From a virus, in the IMG/VR virus record IMGVR_UViG_3300009527_000003, positions 1 through 35,899 of that record: DNA of 35,899 nt; one strand, written 5' to 3'. The translations under genes were made by a program, and so were the position numbers. Shown here in pieces: positions 24,131-30,649 of the stretch (position 1 is its first letter; every line of letters starts with the position of its first letter). A model generated the notes under the pieces. The model saw only the letters and a list, made by a program, of their open reading frames with translations, made no database searches and was not told the DNA's origin.

Positions 24131-25032
24131 TGTGCGGTGGGGGCTTCGAGGAGGAGATTGACCCGCCTCGCTTCACCACCACCCTCACCGCCACCGGGAC
24201 CGCCACCGTCCTCGCCGGGCAGGTGACCCTCACCTGCGGTACCTCCATCAACGGCGCCGCCCAGCTAAGCACCACCAAGCTGGGCAGGTATGTCTTCGGC
24301 CAGACGAATGTCCTCTACGGGATGGCACGGGTCACCTCCTTCAACCCTGGAGCGACGACGACCATCGGCGTGCTCATCGACGCCAACAACTCCATCGGCT
24401 TCCGCTACATCGGCGGGGCCCTCGAGCTGTTCTACAACCGGGCGGGGGTCACCCGCACCGTTCCATCAACCGACTTCAACGGCAACCGAGACAACCTCGT
24501 CGGCACCTTCACCCCCGACACGAACTTCCACCAATACACCATCCACTATGCGCAGCACCAGGTGGTGTTCGCCATCGACGGTCGGGTGATGCACACCCTC
24601 ATCCCCACCACCGAGGTCATTGGTCGCTTCACCGGCCAGCCCTACATCTCCGTCCGCAACACCGTCGGTGGGGTCTCAACGACCGTTGAGGTCGGCGGCC
24701 TGGCCATCTACACCCAGGGCGGCGTCACCACCTACCCGACCTTCTACGCCACCAACAAGACGAACAACACCCCAGAGACCCGGTTGCTGAAGGCAGGAGC
24801 GGGGGTGCTGCAGTCCATCAATGTGACGAAGACGGGAGCGAACACCTCCCAGGTCGCCTTCTACGACGGCTTCGACACCACCGGCACCCTCATCGGGGTG
24901 TTCGACCTCGCCAAGGACGCCTCCGTCGGCCAGCACATCTTCGGCCTCATCGGCCTGACCTTCGATGTCGGGCTGTTCTACTCGCTTACCGGCAACCCGA
25001 CGGGGGCATCTTTCACCACAGTCTGGCACTGA
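24031..25032 (+). CDS. Lectin-like tail protein
   Basis: The 333-aa protein has an internal region (residues about 80-225) with the run of a concanavalin A-like jelly roll: YGMARVTSFNPGATTTIGVLI, IGFRYIGGALELFYNRAG and FHQYTIHYAQHQVVFAIDGR. It ends in a smaller beta domain. An AAGGAG site sits 5 bases before ATG 24031. It closes the distal-tail module and its neighbour upstream is a GH16-like enzyme, so glycan binding is plausible. No catalytic acid pair is visible. Confidence 0.65.
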   Translation: MPTLNYTVPYNELFRSALHINAYGSEQVTQLGLMCGGGFEEEIDPPRFTTTLTATGTATVLAGQVTLTCGTSINGAAQLSTTKLGRYVFGQTNVLYGMARVTSFNPGATTTIGVLIDANNSIGFRYIGGALELFYNRAGVTRTVPSTDFNGNRDNLVGTFTPDTNFHQYTIHYAQHQVVFAIDGRVMHTLIPTTEVIGRFTGQPYISVRNTVGGVSTTVEVGGLAIYTQGGVTTYPTFYATNKTNNTPETRLLKAGAGVLQSINVTKTGANTSQVAFYDGFDTTGTLIGVFDLAKDASVGQHIFGLIGLTFDVGLFYSLTGNPTGASFTTVWH

Positions 25033-25037
25033 CCGGG

Positions 25038-25045
25038 CGTAAATA
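25038..25045 (+). promoter_or_regulatory. TAAATA-class promoter of the lysis operon
   Basis: CGTAAATA lies 78 bases before the first lysis gene. The leader holds a GGGACT-GAGC-AGTCCC hairpin (25065-25080). Confidence 0.6.
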
Positions 25046-25064
25046 CACCCAGTAACCAACCGGA

Positions 25065-25080
25065 GGGACTGAGCAGTCCC
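25065..25080 (+). promoter_or_regulatory. Leader hairpin before lysis genes
   Basis: A 6-bp perfect stem with a GAGC loop lies between the promoter and the coiled-coil lysis protein, in a 91-base gap that otherwise holds no gene. Confidence 0.5.
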
Positions 25081-25123
25081 TAACATCTGCTCAAGCATAA
25101 CACCATACCCAGAGGGTCATTTT

Positions 25124-25492
25124 ATGGACACCCAGAATTCCGACAGCCGGGAGCGGCTCGTTCGCGTGGAAAGCACCGTCGAGCACCTGGATGCCAAGGT
25201 CAAAGGCATCGAGACGCAGCTCTCAACCCACGAGACGACCACCGCAGTTTCCTTCGCTCAGCTCCGTGAGAACGGCGTTCGGCAGCAGATTGCCACCGAG
25301 AACCTCGTCAAGGCCATCGAGGCCCAAGGTGCCCAGCGCACCGCCCAGGAGACCTCCCTCCACACCAAGGTCGCCGCCCTCGACGCCTCCTTCAACTCCC
25401 TCAAGCACCAGGCCTATGCAATCACCGTCGGTGGGGGCCTGGTCTGGGTCCTCCTCGGGAGCAAGCTGCTGACCGTGCTGGGGCTGAAGTGA
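25124..25492 (+). CDS. Coiled-coil protein with C-terminal membrane segment
   Basis: The 122-aa protein has a long charged coiled coil (residues about 8-90, RERLVRVESTVEHLDAKVKGIETQL) and one C-terminal membrane span, ITVGGGLVWVLLGSKLLTVLG (about 100-120). This is the layout of XhlA/haemolysin-like accessory lysis proteins. It is coupled to the holin-like gene, whose GTG start overlaps its stop. A tail protein role is possible but less likely given the lysis cluster. Confidence 0.65.
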   Translation: MDTQNSDSRERLVRVESTVEHLDAKVKGIETQLSTHETTTAVSFAQLRENGVRQQIATENLVKAIEAQGAQRTAQETSLHTKVAALDASFNSLKHQAYAITVGGGLVWVLLGSKLLTVLGLK

Positions 25493-25857
25493 AGTGGCTG
25501 AAGACGCTCTGGCTGGGGCTGACCACGAACGCCGATGGGACCTTCAGTTCCACGAAGTTCTGGCAGAGCGTCGGCTACATCGCCGCTACCTATGCGCTAA
25601 TGCTGCTGGCGCACAGCGGCAAGCTCAGTGCGGATTTCTACCTCATCTACCTCGGAGCGGTCACGGCGGCGCGCTCCTTCCAGAACTACCTCGTTGCCCG
25701 TGGAAAGGACACCTCCTATGCTCAGTCTGCTAACGCCTACCAGGCTTCTCCTTATGGTTACGGTGGTCGCCCTCGGGGCTACCTACCTGATGTGGTCGCT
25801 CCACCAGAACCAAGTCAGGGAGAACGAGCGGCTCGAGGTGGAGCTAAAGCTGAGTGA
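25489..25857 (+). CDS. Holin-like membrane protein
   Basis: The 122-aa protein (GTG 25489, overlapping the upstream TGA) has two hydrophobic segments, VGYIAATYALMLLAH (about 28-42) and FYLIYLGAVTAARSFQNYL (about 50-68), and a hydrophilic Gly/Pro-rich tail. A two-span protein just before a spanin and an endolysin is a good holin candidate. Its 3' end overlaps the Rz-like gene by about 140 bases in another frame. Confidence 0.65.
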   Translation: MKWLKTLWLGLTTNADGTFSSTKFWQSVGYIAATYALMLLAHSGKLSADFYLIYLGAVTAARSFQNYLVARGKDTSYAQSANAYQASPYGYGGRPRGYLPDVVAPPEPSQGERAARGGAKAE

Positions 25858-26062
25858 GGCCCAGCTCATCGAGGCCGCCGCTGAGCGTACCCGACTGGAG
25901 AGGGTCACGAAGCAGGTCGTCACCAAGGTCAAGCGGGTCACCGACCGACAGGTGGAGGTCGTGACCAAGGTGCTTGAAATCCCGGTCGAGGTTGAGGTTG
26001 AGCGGTGTCTCAGCCCGGTTCTGCTGGAGGCCGTTCGCCTCGCCGATGAGGTCCCACAATGA
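25718..26062 (+). CDS. Inner-membrane spanin, Rz-like
   Basis: The 114-aa protein starts with a membrane anchor (LTPTRLLLMVTVVALGATYLMW, spanning about 5-26), then a long periplasmic coiled coil (RENERLEVELKLSEAQLIEAA). This matches i-spanins, which with an outer-membrane lipoprotein fuse the two membranes in the last lysis step. It lies inside the holin frame, preceded by GGAAAGGA. Its partner is the lipoprotein at 26729, on the far side of the endolysin gene, an unusual separation for an Rz/Rz1 pair. Confidence 0.75.
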   Translation: MLSLLTPTRLLLMVTVVALGATYLMWSLHQNQVRENERLEVELKLSEAQLIEAAAERTRLERVTKQVVTKVKRVTDRQVEVVTKVLEIPVEVEVERCLSPVLLEAVRLADEVPQ

Positions 26063-26346
26063 TGCGCTGCTGCACCTACTGCGGGTCAAACTACCACTCA
26101 GTTACCCACTGCCCCTGGAAGAAAGGAACACGATGGACTGCTTCACCCACGCCCTCAACCACGCGATGCGCTATGAGGTCGGCGCCTTCTGGGACCCGAA
26201 CCACCCGGCGGTCGAGACTGGAGACATCTCCACCGCCCGCAACCAGCGAGCCTGCGGCTTCGTTGATGACCCGCTGGACAACGGCGGAGAGACGAAGTTC
26301 GGGGTGGCTCAGAATGGAAACCCCGACCTCAACATCAAGGCGCTGA
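26059..26346 (+). CDS. Zinc-knuckle ORF overlapping the endolysin
   Basis: The ORF starts at ATG 26059, sharing bases with the Rz stop. Its first residues, CCTYCGSNYHSVTHCPW, form a clean CxxC...H...C knuckle. After about residue 25 it overlaps the endolysin gene and becomes Ser/Thr/Arg-rich, like a shadow frame. Either a short zinc protein continues as a meaningless tail or the knuckle is a chance result of the overlap. The knuckle lies mostly upstream of the endolysin start at 26133, in sequence not otherwise used, which favours it being real. Confidence 0.45.
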   Translation: MMRCCTYCGSNYHSVTHCPWKKGTRWTASPTPSTTRCAMRSAPSGTRTTRRSRLETSPPPATSEPAASLMTRWTTAERRSSGWLRMETPTSTSRR

Positions 26347-26732
26347 CCTGGCAGCAGGCACAGGAGGTGTATTACGACCGCTACTGGCGACCGGGTGGCT
26401 GCGACCAGCTCGCTGAGTTCGCTCCTTTCCTCGCCGCCCTCCACTTCGACGGCTGCATCAACCACGGGGTGAAGCGGGCGAGCCAGTTCCTGCAGGAGGT
26501 CGTCGGAGCGGAGCCGGACGGCAGGGTGGGCGACCAGACGCTCTCAGCGGTGTGCGACGCCGTTCAGCACCGTGGGGAGGCGCAGGTATGCCACGGGCTG
26601 TGCGACCGACGGGAGCGGTTCTACAAGGAGATTGTCTGGCGCAAGCCCGCCCAGGGCAGGTTTCTGAACGGCTGGATGAGGCGCATCACCGAGATGAGGC
26701 AGCTCTCGACGGTCGAGGAGAATTCACAATGA
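26133..26732 (+). CDS. Endolysin, GH108-type muramidase
   Basis: The 199-aa protein cuts the glycan backbone of peptidoglycan. It has the family layout: VGAFWDPNHP at residues 16-25, VDDPLDNGGETKFGVAQ (44-60) with the likely catalytic E53 in GGETKFG, then LTWQQAQEVYYDRYWRPG and a C-terminal peptidoglycan-binding-like FDGCINHGVKRASQFLQEVVGAEPDGRVG. There is no signal peptide, so it needs the holin to reach the wall. The start at 26133 has an AAGGAA site, while upstream in-frame codons lie inside the Rz gene. Confidence 0.9.
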   Translation: MDCFTHALNHAMRYEVGAFWDPNHPAVETGDISTARNQRACGFVDDPLDNGGETKFGVAQNGNPDLNIKALTWQQAQEVYYDRYWRPGGCDQLAEFAPFLAALHFDGCINHGVKRASQFLQEVVGAEPDGRVGDQTLSAVCDAVQHRGEAQVCHGLCDRRERFYKEIVWRKPAQGRFLNGWMRRITEMRQLSTVEENSQ

Positions 26733-26992
26733 GAGCAATAACCCTACTCTTGGTCGCCGGAAGCCTCCTGGTGGGCTGCCAAACCGCCCCAATCGTGCTC
26801 CCGGCGACGCGAAACCCACCCCCGGAGGTGCTTGTGGAGGTGCCCCTCCGCCCCCGGGCGGGCGAGATTACCTCCCAGCGGGATGTCGCGAGGTTCATCC
26901 TCGCCCTTGACGCCTACTCCCGACGGCTGGAGGTCCTGCTTGAAGGGTGGCGGGAATGGGCACAGACGGAGAACGCCGATGGAGGACGATGA
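26729..26992 (+). CDS. Outer-membrane spanin lipoprotein, Rz1-like
   Basis: The 87-aa protein begins MRAITLLLVAGSLLVGCQTA, a signal peptide with a clear lipobox (LLVGC). A Pro-rich stretch (LPATRNPPPEVLVEVPLRP) and a helical end follow, as in Rz1-type o-spanins. Its ATGA start overlaps the endolysin stop. With the Rz-like protein it would span the periplasm, which argues for an outer-membrane-bearing host. Confidence 0.8.
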   Translation: MRAITLLLVAGSLLVGCQTAPIVLPATRNPPPEVLVEVPLRPRAGEITSQRDVARFILALDAYSRRLEVLLEGWREWAQTENADGGR

Positions 26993-27218
26993 CAGCAGCG
27001 GGATGTCGCTCGACGAGCTCGAGCTCTACCTCGGGGAGAAGTCCTACGCCGACCTCCACCGGCCGTTGATGTCGGAGGCGACGGACGAGTACGACGACGA
27101 GGACTGGGGCGTGCTGCTGGAGGAGGTCATCTGGTTCCTGGAGGCGGACGAGGGGGACAAACAGGACCTCCTCGTCCGACTGAAGGCCGGGCTGGAGCGG
27201 GTCATCGTCAGCGGGTAA
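26979..27218 (+). CDS. Small acidic protein, 79 aa
   Basis: A strongly acidic protein (MEDDDSSGMSLDELELYL, then ATDEYDDEDWGVLLEEVIWFLEADEG) that overlaps the end of the Rz1-like gene. It closes the late operon before the terminator. I do not recognise it. Acidic small phage proteins often mimic DNA or bind host enzymes, but nothing here shows that. Confidence 0.6.
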   Translation: MEDDDSSGMSLDELELYLGEKSYADLHRPLMSEATDEYDDEDWGVLLEEVIWFLEADEGDKQDLLVRLKAGLERVIVSG

Positions 27219-27296
27219 CGCCGCCGCCTATTTGTGCGCTAATGCTACTAGTTGCGGTCGCCACTTGATTGTTTCAGTGGCCGTTTTATACATCTG

Positions 27297-27362
27297 GGTG
27301 CCCTGTCTGGTCGTCCATATAACCTTTCAGTCTAACGCAGGGCACCAACCTGCGGTGTTTTT
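27297..27362 (+). terminator. Terminator with competing upstream arm
   Basis: CGCAGG (27336-27341) pairs with CCTGCG (27349-27354), followed by GTG and five T residues: a rho-independent terminator for the late operon. The same 5' arm can pair instead with an upstream arm, GGTGCCCTG (27297-27305) against CAGGGCACC (27338-27346), which would stop the terminator forming. A second small hairpin, CCACT/AGTGG with TTTT, lies at about 27261-27286. The rest of the gap 27219-27373 holds no gene. Confidence 0.7.
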
Positions 27363-27373
27363 CCGCCTGTCCG

Positions 27374-27381
27374 TATAAATA
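27374..27381 (+). promoter_or_regulatory. TATAAATA promoter upstream of polymerase-like gene
   Basis: A perfect TATAAATA preceded by CCG and followed by CC, as at 2694. It lies 12 bases after the terminator T run and 143 bases before the start of the polymerase-like gene. Confidence 0.7.
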
Positions 27382-27388
27382 CCTTCAC

Positions 27389-27478
27389 GAACAGATTGCA
27401 GACGGGTAAGGTGGGTGGCACTACTTTAGTCCTGTTGCAACGACAGGCTCCTTCTTGTGGCCCGTCTGCAATCTGTTC
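27389..27478 (+). repeat. 18-bp inverted repeat in leader of polymerase-like gene
   Basis: GAACAGATTGCAGACGGG (27389-27406) is exactly complementary to 27461-27478. The 54-base interior contains a further hairpin, CCTGT (27431-27435) with a TGCAACG loop and ACAGG (27443-27447). The whole would fold as a long stem closing at least one inner hairpin. It begins 7 bases after the promoter core, so it would form the very 5' end of the transcript. A riboregulator or a replication origin are both possible. Confidence 0.75.
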
Positions 27479-27524
27479 CACCTTGGTTGCCGCCCCCGAG
27501 GATTTACACAAGAAGGAAATGCCT

Positions 27525-28694
27525 ATGAACTCAACCCTTACCCTGCTTAACCGAGACAACCTGCTACGGAACCCCCGGTCCCAGCGTGTCGCCGTTCGAG
27601 CGGTCGAGTGGGCATCACGCGCCCTGACGACCCTCACCCCGACCTCCATCCACAACACCAAGCTGTCCGCCATCTTCCCGAACACCCCGCTCGGGCACTG
27701 CCTCCGTGCCAACCTGTTGGTCCGACAGGGGATGTATATTCCAGGTGCGCAGTCGTTCAGCTACACCCTCAACCGACAGGGCTACGACGCCCTGGTCGCC
27801 ACACTGCTTTCGTGGAACCATACGGTGGATGCCCCAGGCCACCTTGAGCAGCTGAAGCGCCGCTTCAGTGACCAGCTCGAGACCCTCGACTTCGCCTACA
27901 CTGAGAAGAGTAATCGGTACTGGCACCCCCTGCAGAACCTCGCGCGCGCCGACAAGCAGGTCTTCTGGGCCCCCCTCCTCCCGTTCGACTACGACGCCGT
28001 CGCCTGCGCCCCGACCGTCCTCCTTCAACTGGCCCGCCGCACCGGTCTGCCGGCCGTCCTCCTCGACCCCATCCAGGCATACATCGCCGGTCGCACCGCC
28101 CTCCGCCTGCGGCTGGCGCAGGACCTCGACATCCCCGTCCAGGACGCCAAGCGGCTCATCAACTCGCTGTTCAACGGCGCCCGGCTGAGTGCCAATGCCC
28201 ACTGCGCCGCCTACCGCACCCTTGACTACGACCTCGTCAAGATGTCTCGGCTGCAGAACCTCAAGTGGGTCCGTATGCTGCGCCTGTCAGTCAAGCTTGC
28301 CTGGCGGCACATCCAGCTGGTCACCCGGGCGGAGACCAAGACATCCAAGCAGAAGTGGGGCATCTACTTCGCCGCCGAAAGGAAAATCCTCGACGCCGCT
28401 CGCAACTACCTCACGCAGACCAACAACCCGCACTTCTGCGAGCACGACGGCTTCAAGACAAAAAATCCGGTCGAACTGGACAAACTCAGCGAGTTCATCA
28501 AGCTCAACACCGGATTTGAGATTGACTACGACACACACACCACCACACACGCACACAGCTCTAATGATTTCACCAATCGGGCGGTACCGGCTGCGTCGTC
28601 CTTCGTGAAGCCATATTCGGCTGCCCAGCTGTTCGAGGTGCTCTACCCGCACCTCATCGACCCGCCCGAACGACACCTGGTCGCCACCGGCTGA
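27525..28694 (+). CDS. Compact polymerase-like protein (family A/T7-RNAP-type palm candidate)
   Basis: The 389-aa protein is the only polymerase candidate in the genome. It has, in order: RYWHPLQNLARA (131-142); a motif A-like FDYDAVACAPTVLLQLA with D155 or D157 as metal ligand; a motif B-like DAKRLINSLFNGA (207-219) with K209; an Ala/Glu-rich helix YFAAERKILDAARNYL (281-296); and a motif C-like EHDGF (306-310), followed by a second acidic patch FEIDYD. This order, spacing and the HD pair recall DNA polymerase I and single-subunit RNA polymerases, but it lacks exonuclease and most thumb sequence and is much shorter. I chose ATG 27525 with AAGGA at the right distance; an in-frame ATG at 27519 is too close to it. 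Fold and activity need a structure-based test. Confidence 0.6.
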   Translation: MNSTLTLLNRDNLLRNPRSQRVAVRAVEWASRALTTLTPTSIHNTKLSAIFPNTPLGHCLRANLLVRQGMYIPGAQSFSYTLNRQGYDALVATLLSWNHTVDAPGHLEQLKRRFSDQLETLDFAYTEKSNRYWHPLQNLARADKQVFWAPLLPFDYDAVACAPTVLLQLARRTGLPAVLLDPIQAYIAGRTALRLRLAQDLDIPVQDAKRLINSLFNGARLSANAHCAAYRTLDYDLVKMSRLQNLKWVRMLRLSVKLAWRHIQLVTRAETKTSKQKWGIYFAAERKILDAARNYLTQTNNPHFCEHDGFKTKNPVELDKLSEFIKLNTGFEIDYDTHTTTHAHSSNDFTNRAVPAASSFVKPYSAAQLFEVLYPHLIDPPERHLVATG

Positions 28695-28774
28695 CCACCC
28701 CACTCCCCCACTGAAGTAACTGGGCCCAGGTTAGGCTAACTCGCCCCCGCCCGCCGCCATATGGTCTCACCAAC

Positions 28775-28847
28775 CGTCGGTGCTTAGACTTGCACCCTGA
28801 AGTCAATAACTACGCCGTCCATATGGGTGCAAGTCTAAGCACCGACG
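28775..28847. repeat. 23-bp perfect inverted repeat
   Basis: Arms 28775-28797 and 28825-28847 are exact reverse complements (start CGTCGGTGCTTAG, ending ...CACCC and back), with a 27-base loop. The right arm can also pair with 28867-28874 (TCGTCGGT), a shorter 8-bp stem followed by TTTT, so folding can switch between a long stem and a terminator-like one. It lies in the non-coding gap 28695-28957 between the polymerase-like gene and the next promoter. Candidate roles are origin, terminator or small RNA. Confidence 0.75.
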
Positions 28848-28867
28848 AGTTCATCCTGACTTCTGTT

Positions 28868-28932
28868 CGTCGGTTTTACCCACTTTCCTGTCCGCCCATA
28901 TAAATACATTCGTATAGAGAATAACCTCCATA
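28868..28932 (+). repeat. 65-bp promoter block, copy 1
   Basis: 15 identical bases (CGTCGGTTTTACCCA), 9 variable bases, then 41 identical bases shared with 30562-30626. The block contains the TATAAATA element, and the next gene starts 26 bases after it. Confidence 0.85.
28899..28906 (+). promoter_or_regulatory. TATAAATA promoter, block copy 1
   Basis: Perfect TATAAATA followed by CATTCGTATAGAG, identical to the copy at 30593. It lies 51 bases before the ATG at 28958. Confidence 0.7.
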
Positions 28933-28957
28933 TGCGTCCGACAGGAGACCACCTACT

Positions 28958-29290
28958 ATGACCCCCACCAAGAAGACCGTCATCACCCAGGAGGGAATGC
29001 AGCGTAAGCTCGACCGCCTCATCGCCCGTGCCCTCCAGCGGCAGAACCCCGTTCTCTACGACCGCCTCTACGAGGAAGCCCGTGTCGTCATCGACTTCGA
29101 CCAAGCGGACCCCTTCGCCAAGGTCGCCGGTGCCCACCACGGTCACGCCTCTCCTCGCTACCGTGCCATCAACAGCTTCAAGCAGGAGCTGATGAAGGAG
29201 GCCATCGACCGGCGGTTCCACCCTGTCAAGAAGCCCAACCTTACAATACAGCTGCCGTCCATCGACCTGCTAAATGTTGGTAAAGAATAA
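28958..29290 (+). CDS. Hypothetical protein, 110 aa
   Basis: A basic, mainly helical protein: MTPTKKTVITQEGMQRKLDRLIARALQRQNP, then DRLYEEARVVIDFDQADPFAKVAG and a Lys/Arg-rich helix (FKQELMKEAIDRRFHP). The pattern would suit nucleic-acid binding, but I recognise no family. A GGAG site lies before the ATG, and it is the first gene of an early-looking operon driven by promoter block 1. Confidence 0.65.
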   Translation: MTPTKKTVITQEGMQRKLDRLIARALQRQNPVLYDRLYEEARVVIDFDQADPFAKVAGAHHGHASPRYRAINSFKQELMKEAIDRRFHPVKKPNLTIQLPSIDLLNVGKE

Positions 29291-29298
29291 CCCGCCCG

Positions 29299-29306
29299 TA
29301 TAAATA
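29299..29306 (+). promoter_or_regulatory. TATAAATA promoter upstream of zinc-ribbon gene
   Basis: Perfect TATAAATA, 8 bases after the previous stop and 54 bases before the GTG at 29361. Confidence 0.65.
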
Positions 29307-29360
29307 ACTTCAGCCGACAACCGTCAGTTGAACAACCCCGCACTAAAAGGAAAACACATC

Positions 29361-29588
29361 GTGAAGAACACCGGCACAGCCCCCAACCTCAACGACCCGT
29401 TCTGGGCGAACATCAACGCCGCCCAGCAGACCGCCGCCTGCACCGGAAAGCACCGCTTCACCGACGCCCACGCCGCTCGAAAGGTCGCCGACCGCCAGCG
29501 CCGTCGCTCCGACCGAGCCATCAACACCTACGAGTGCAGCCACTGCGGCGGGTGGCACCTCGGCAACCAGACCACCACCAGGCACTGA
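29361..29588 (+). CDS. Small zinc-ribbon-like protein, 75 aa
   Basis: Starts at GTG 29361 with AAAGGA upstream. The sequence has ACTGKHRFTDAHAARKVADRQRRR followed by YECSHCGGWHLGNQ, a CxxC and His pattern common in small phage zinc proteins of about this size. Basic residues between the two metal-site halves suit nucleic-acid binding. It is in the early-looking region. A role in regulation or host takeover is inference. Confidence 0.65.
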   Translation: MKNTGTAPNLNDPFWANINAAQQTAACTGKHRFTDAHAARKVADRQRRRSDRAINTYECSHCGGWHLGNQTTTRH

Positions 29589-29593
29589 CCACT

Positions 29594-29980
29594 ATGACCA
29601 CCTCCGACCAGCTCACCCTCCGCCGCCTCAAGAAGGACACACCGCCCGACACCTCCTGGTCGGTGGTCGCCATCACCGACCCCACGGACCCGTCCGTCGT
29701 TCGAATGGTGAGCGTCTCGCCGTCCGCTTCAGTTCGACCACGGCTGTCGATGTTCAAGAGCCAGGCCATCAAGAACTACACCACCCTCTACTCGTCGCCC
29801 GTCGGTACCTGGGCACGGGGCATCCTCACCAGCGGTGGAGCCATCCCCTACACCATCCACGGCCCCTTCAACACCCGCCCGGAGGCCATCGCCGCCAAGG
29901 CCGCCCTCGCCGCCGCCCACCGTTCGACCATCCTCAAGCAGAGCGCCTACACCCGTGACCCAGCTAGTCAGCACCAGTGA
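29594..29980 (+). CDS. Hypothetical protein, 128 aa
   Basis: A Ser/Thr/Pro-rich start (MTTSDQLTLRRLKKDTPPDTSWS), a strand-rich middle (WSVVAITDPTDPSVVRMVSVS) and a helical, Ala-rich end (GPFNTRPEAIAAKAALAAAHRSTI). No family recognised. It starts 5 bases after the previous stop in the context ACCACTATG, with no evident ribosome site, so it may rely on coupling. Confidence 0.55.
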   Translation: MTTSDQLTLRRLKKDTPPDTSWSVVAITDPTDPSVVRMVSVSPSASVRPRLSMFKSQAIKNYTTLYSSPVGTWARGILTSGGAIPYTIHGPFNTRPEAIAAKAALAAAHRSTILKQSAYTRDPASQHQ

Positions 29981-30557
29981 CCACCACGGCCGCCCCTACG
30001 AGACCCTCTCCCTCGCACCGGCCGTCGGCACCTACTCCCACCCCTACGAGGCGCTAATCTTCATCGGCGTCACCAAGAACCAGGACTTCTTCTTCGCCAA
30101 CGCCCTCAGCTCCGTCCTCGACTTCAGGTGGAGCAGGTGGTCCAAGTGGCGACATCTTCTGCAGCCCTACACCTTCCACTGCTTCAAGGTCGCCGGCTAC
30201 AAGACCCACTCCCAGTCCGGTCACGGCTTCCGCCCCCTTGAGCACATCTGCGAGTTCCCCGGCATCCGTGCCTGCCAGCTCTTCAACTACGCCTACCTGG
30301 ACCGCTGGCAGGAGTTCCACGACCTGTCGGTGGAGGCCATCACCCGCCACACCGCTGAGTTCATCGCCGCCCTTGAGGGCTTCGCCTCCCTTCAGGACGC
30401 CTACACCTCGCTGGTACAGGAGCACCTCGACCAACACCTCACCTCACCGGAGACCAGGGCCGCCCTTGCCCACGCCCTCGAGGTCACCCACCACCCGTTT
30501 GACCCACATTCCGTGCTGGACACCGACTTCTTCGGTGGCATCCTTCAACCTGAGTAA
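29955..30557 (+). CDS. Hypothetical protein, 200 aa, possible paralogue of 30650 gene
   Basis: I start it at GTG 29955 (VTQLVSTSDHHGRPYETLSL); the upstream extension of this frame is a Pro/Ser shadow of the previous gene. The sequence contains EALIFIGVTKNQDFFFANALSSVLDFRWSRWSKWRH and later CQLFNYAYLDRWQEFHD. The protein at 30650 has parallel elements in the same order (YANNLLDFFKFHKAKWQPH, LQTCNHAYWSGLRGHQD), suggesting distant paralogy. Function unknown. Confidence 0.6.
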   Translation: MTQLVSTSDHHGRPYETLSLAPAVGTYSHPYEALIFIGVTKNQDFFFANALSSVLDFRWSRWSKWRHLLQPYTFHCFKVAGYKTHSQSGHGFRPLEHICEFPGIRACQLFNYAYLDRWQEFHDLSVEAITRHTAEFIAALEGFASLQDAYTSLVQEHLDQHLTSPETRAALAHALEVTHHPFDPHSVLDTDFFGGILQPE

Positions 30558-30561
30558 AGTG

Positions 30562-30626
30562 CGTCGGTTTTACCCATCTTTTCACCCGCCCATATAAATA
30601 CATTCGTATAGAGAATAACCTCCATA
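30562..30626 (+). repeat. 65-bp promoter block, copy 2
   Basis: Same structure as 28868-28932: 15 identical bases, 9 variable, 41 identical. The flanking 23-bp inverted repeat of copy 1 is not present here. Confidence 0.85.
30593..30600 (+). promoter_or_regulatory. TATAAATA promoter, block copy 2
   Basis: Perfect TATAAATA with the same downstream CATTCGTATAGAG as copy 1, 49 bases before the ATG at 30650. Confidence 0.7.
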
Positions 30627-30649
30627 CGACAACCGGAAAGGACCTACCA

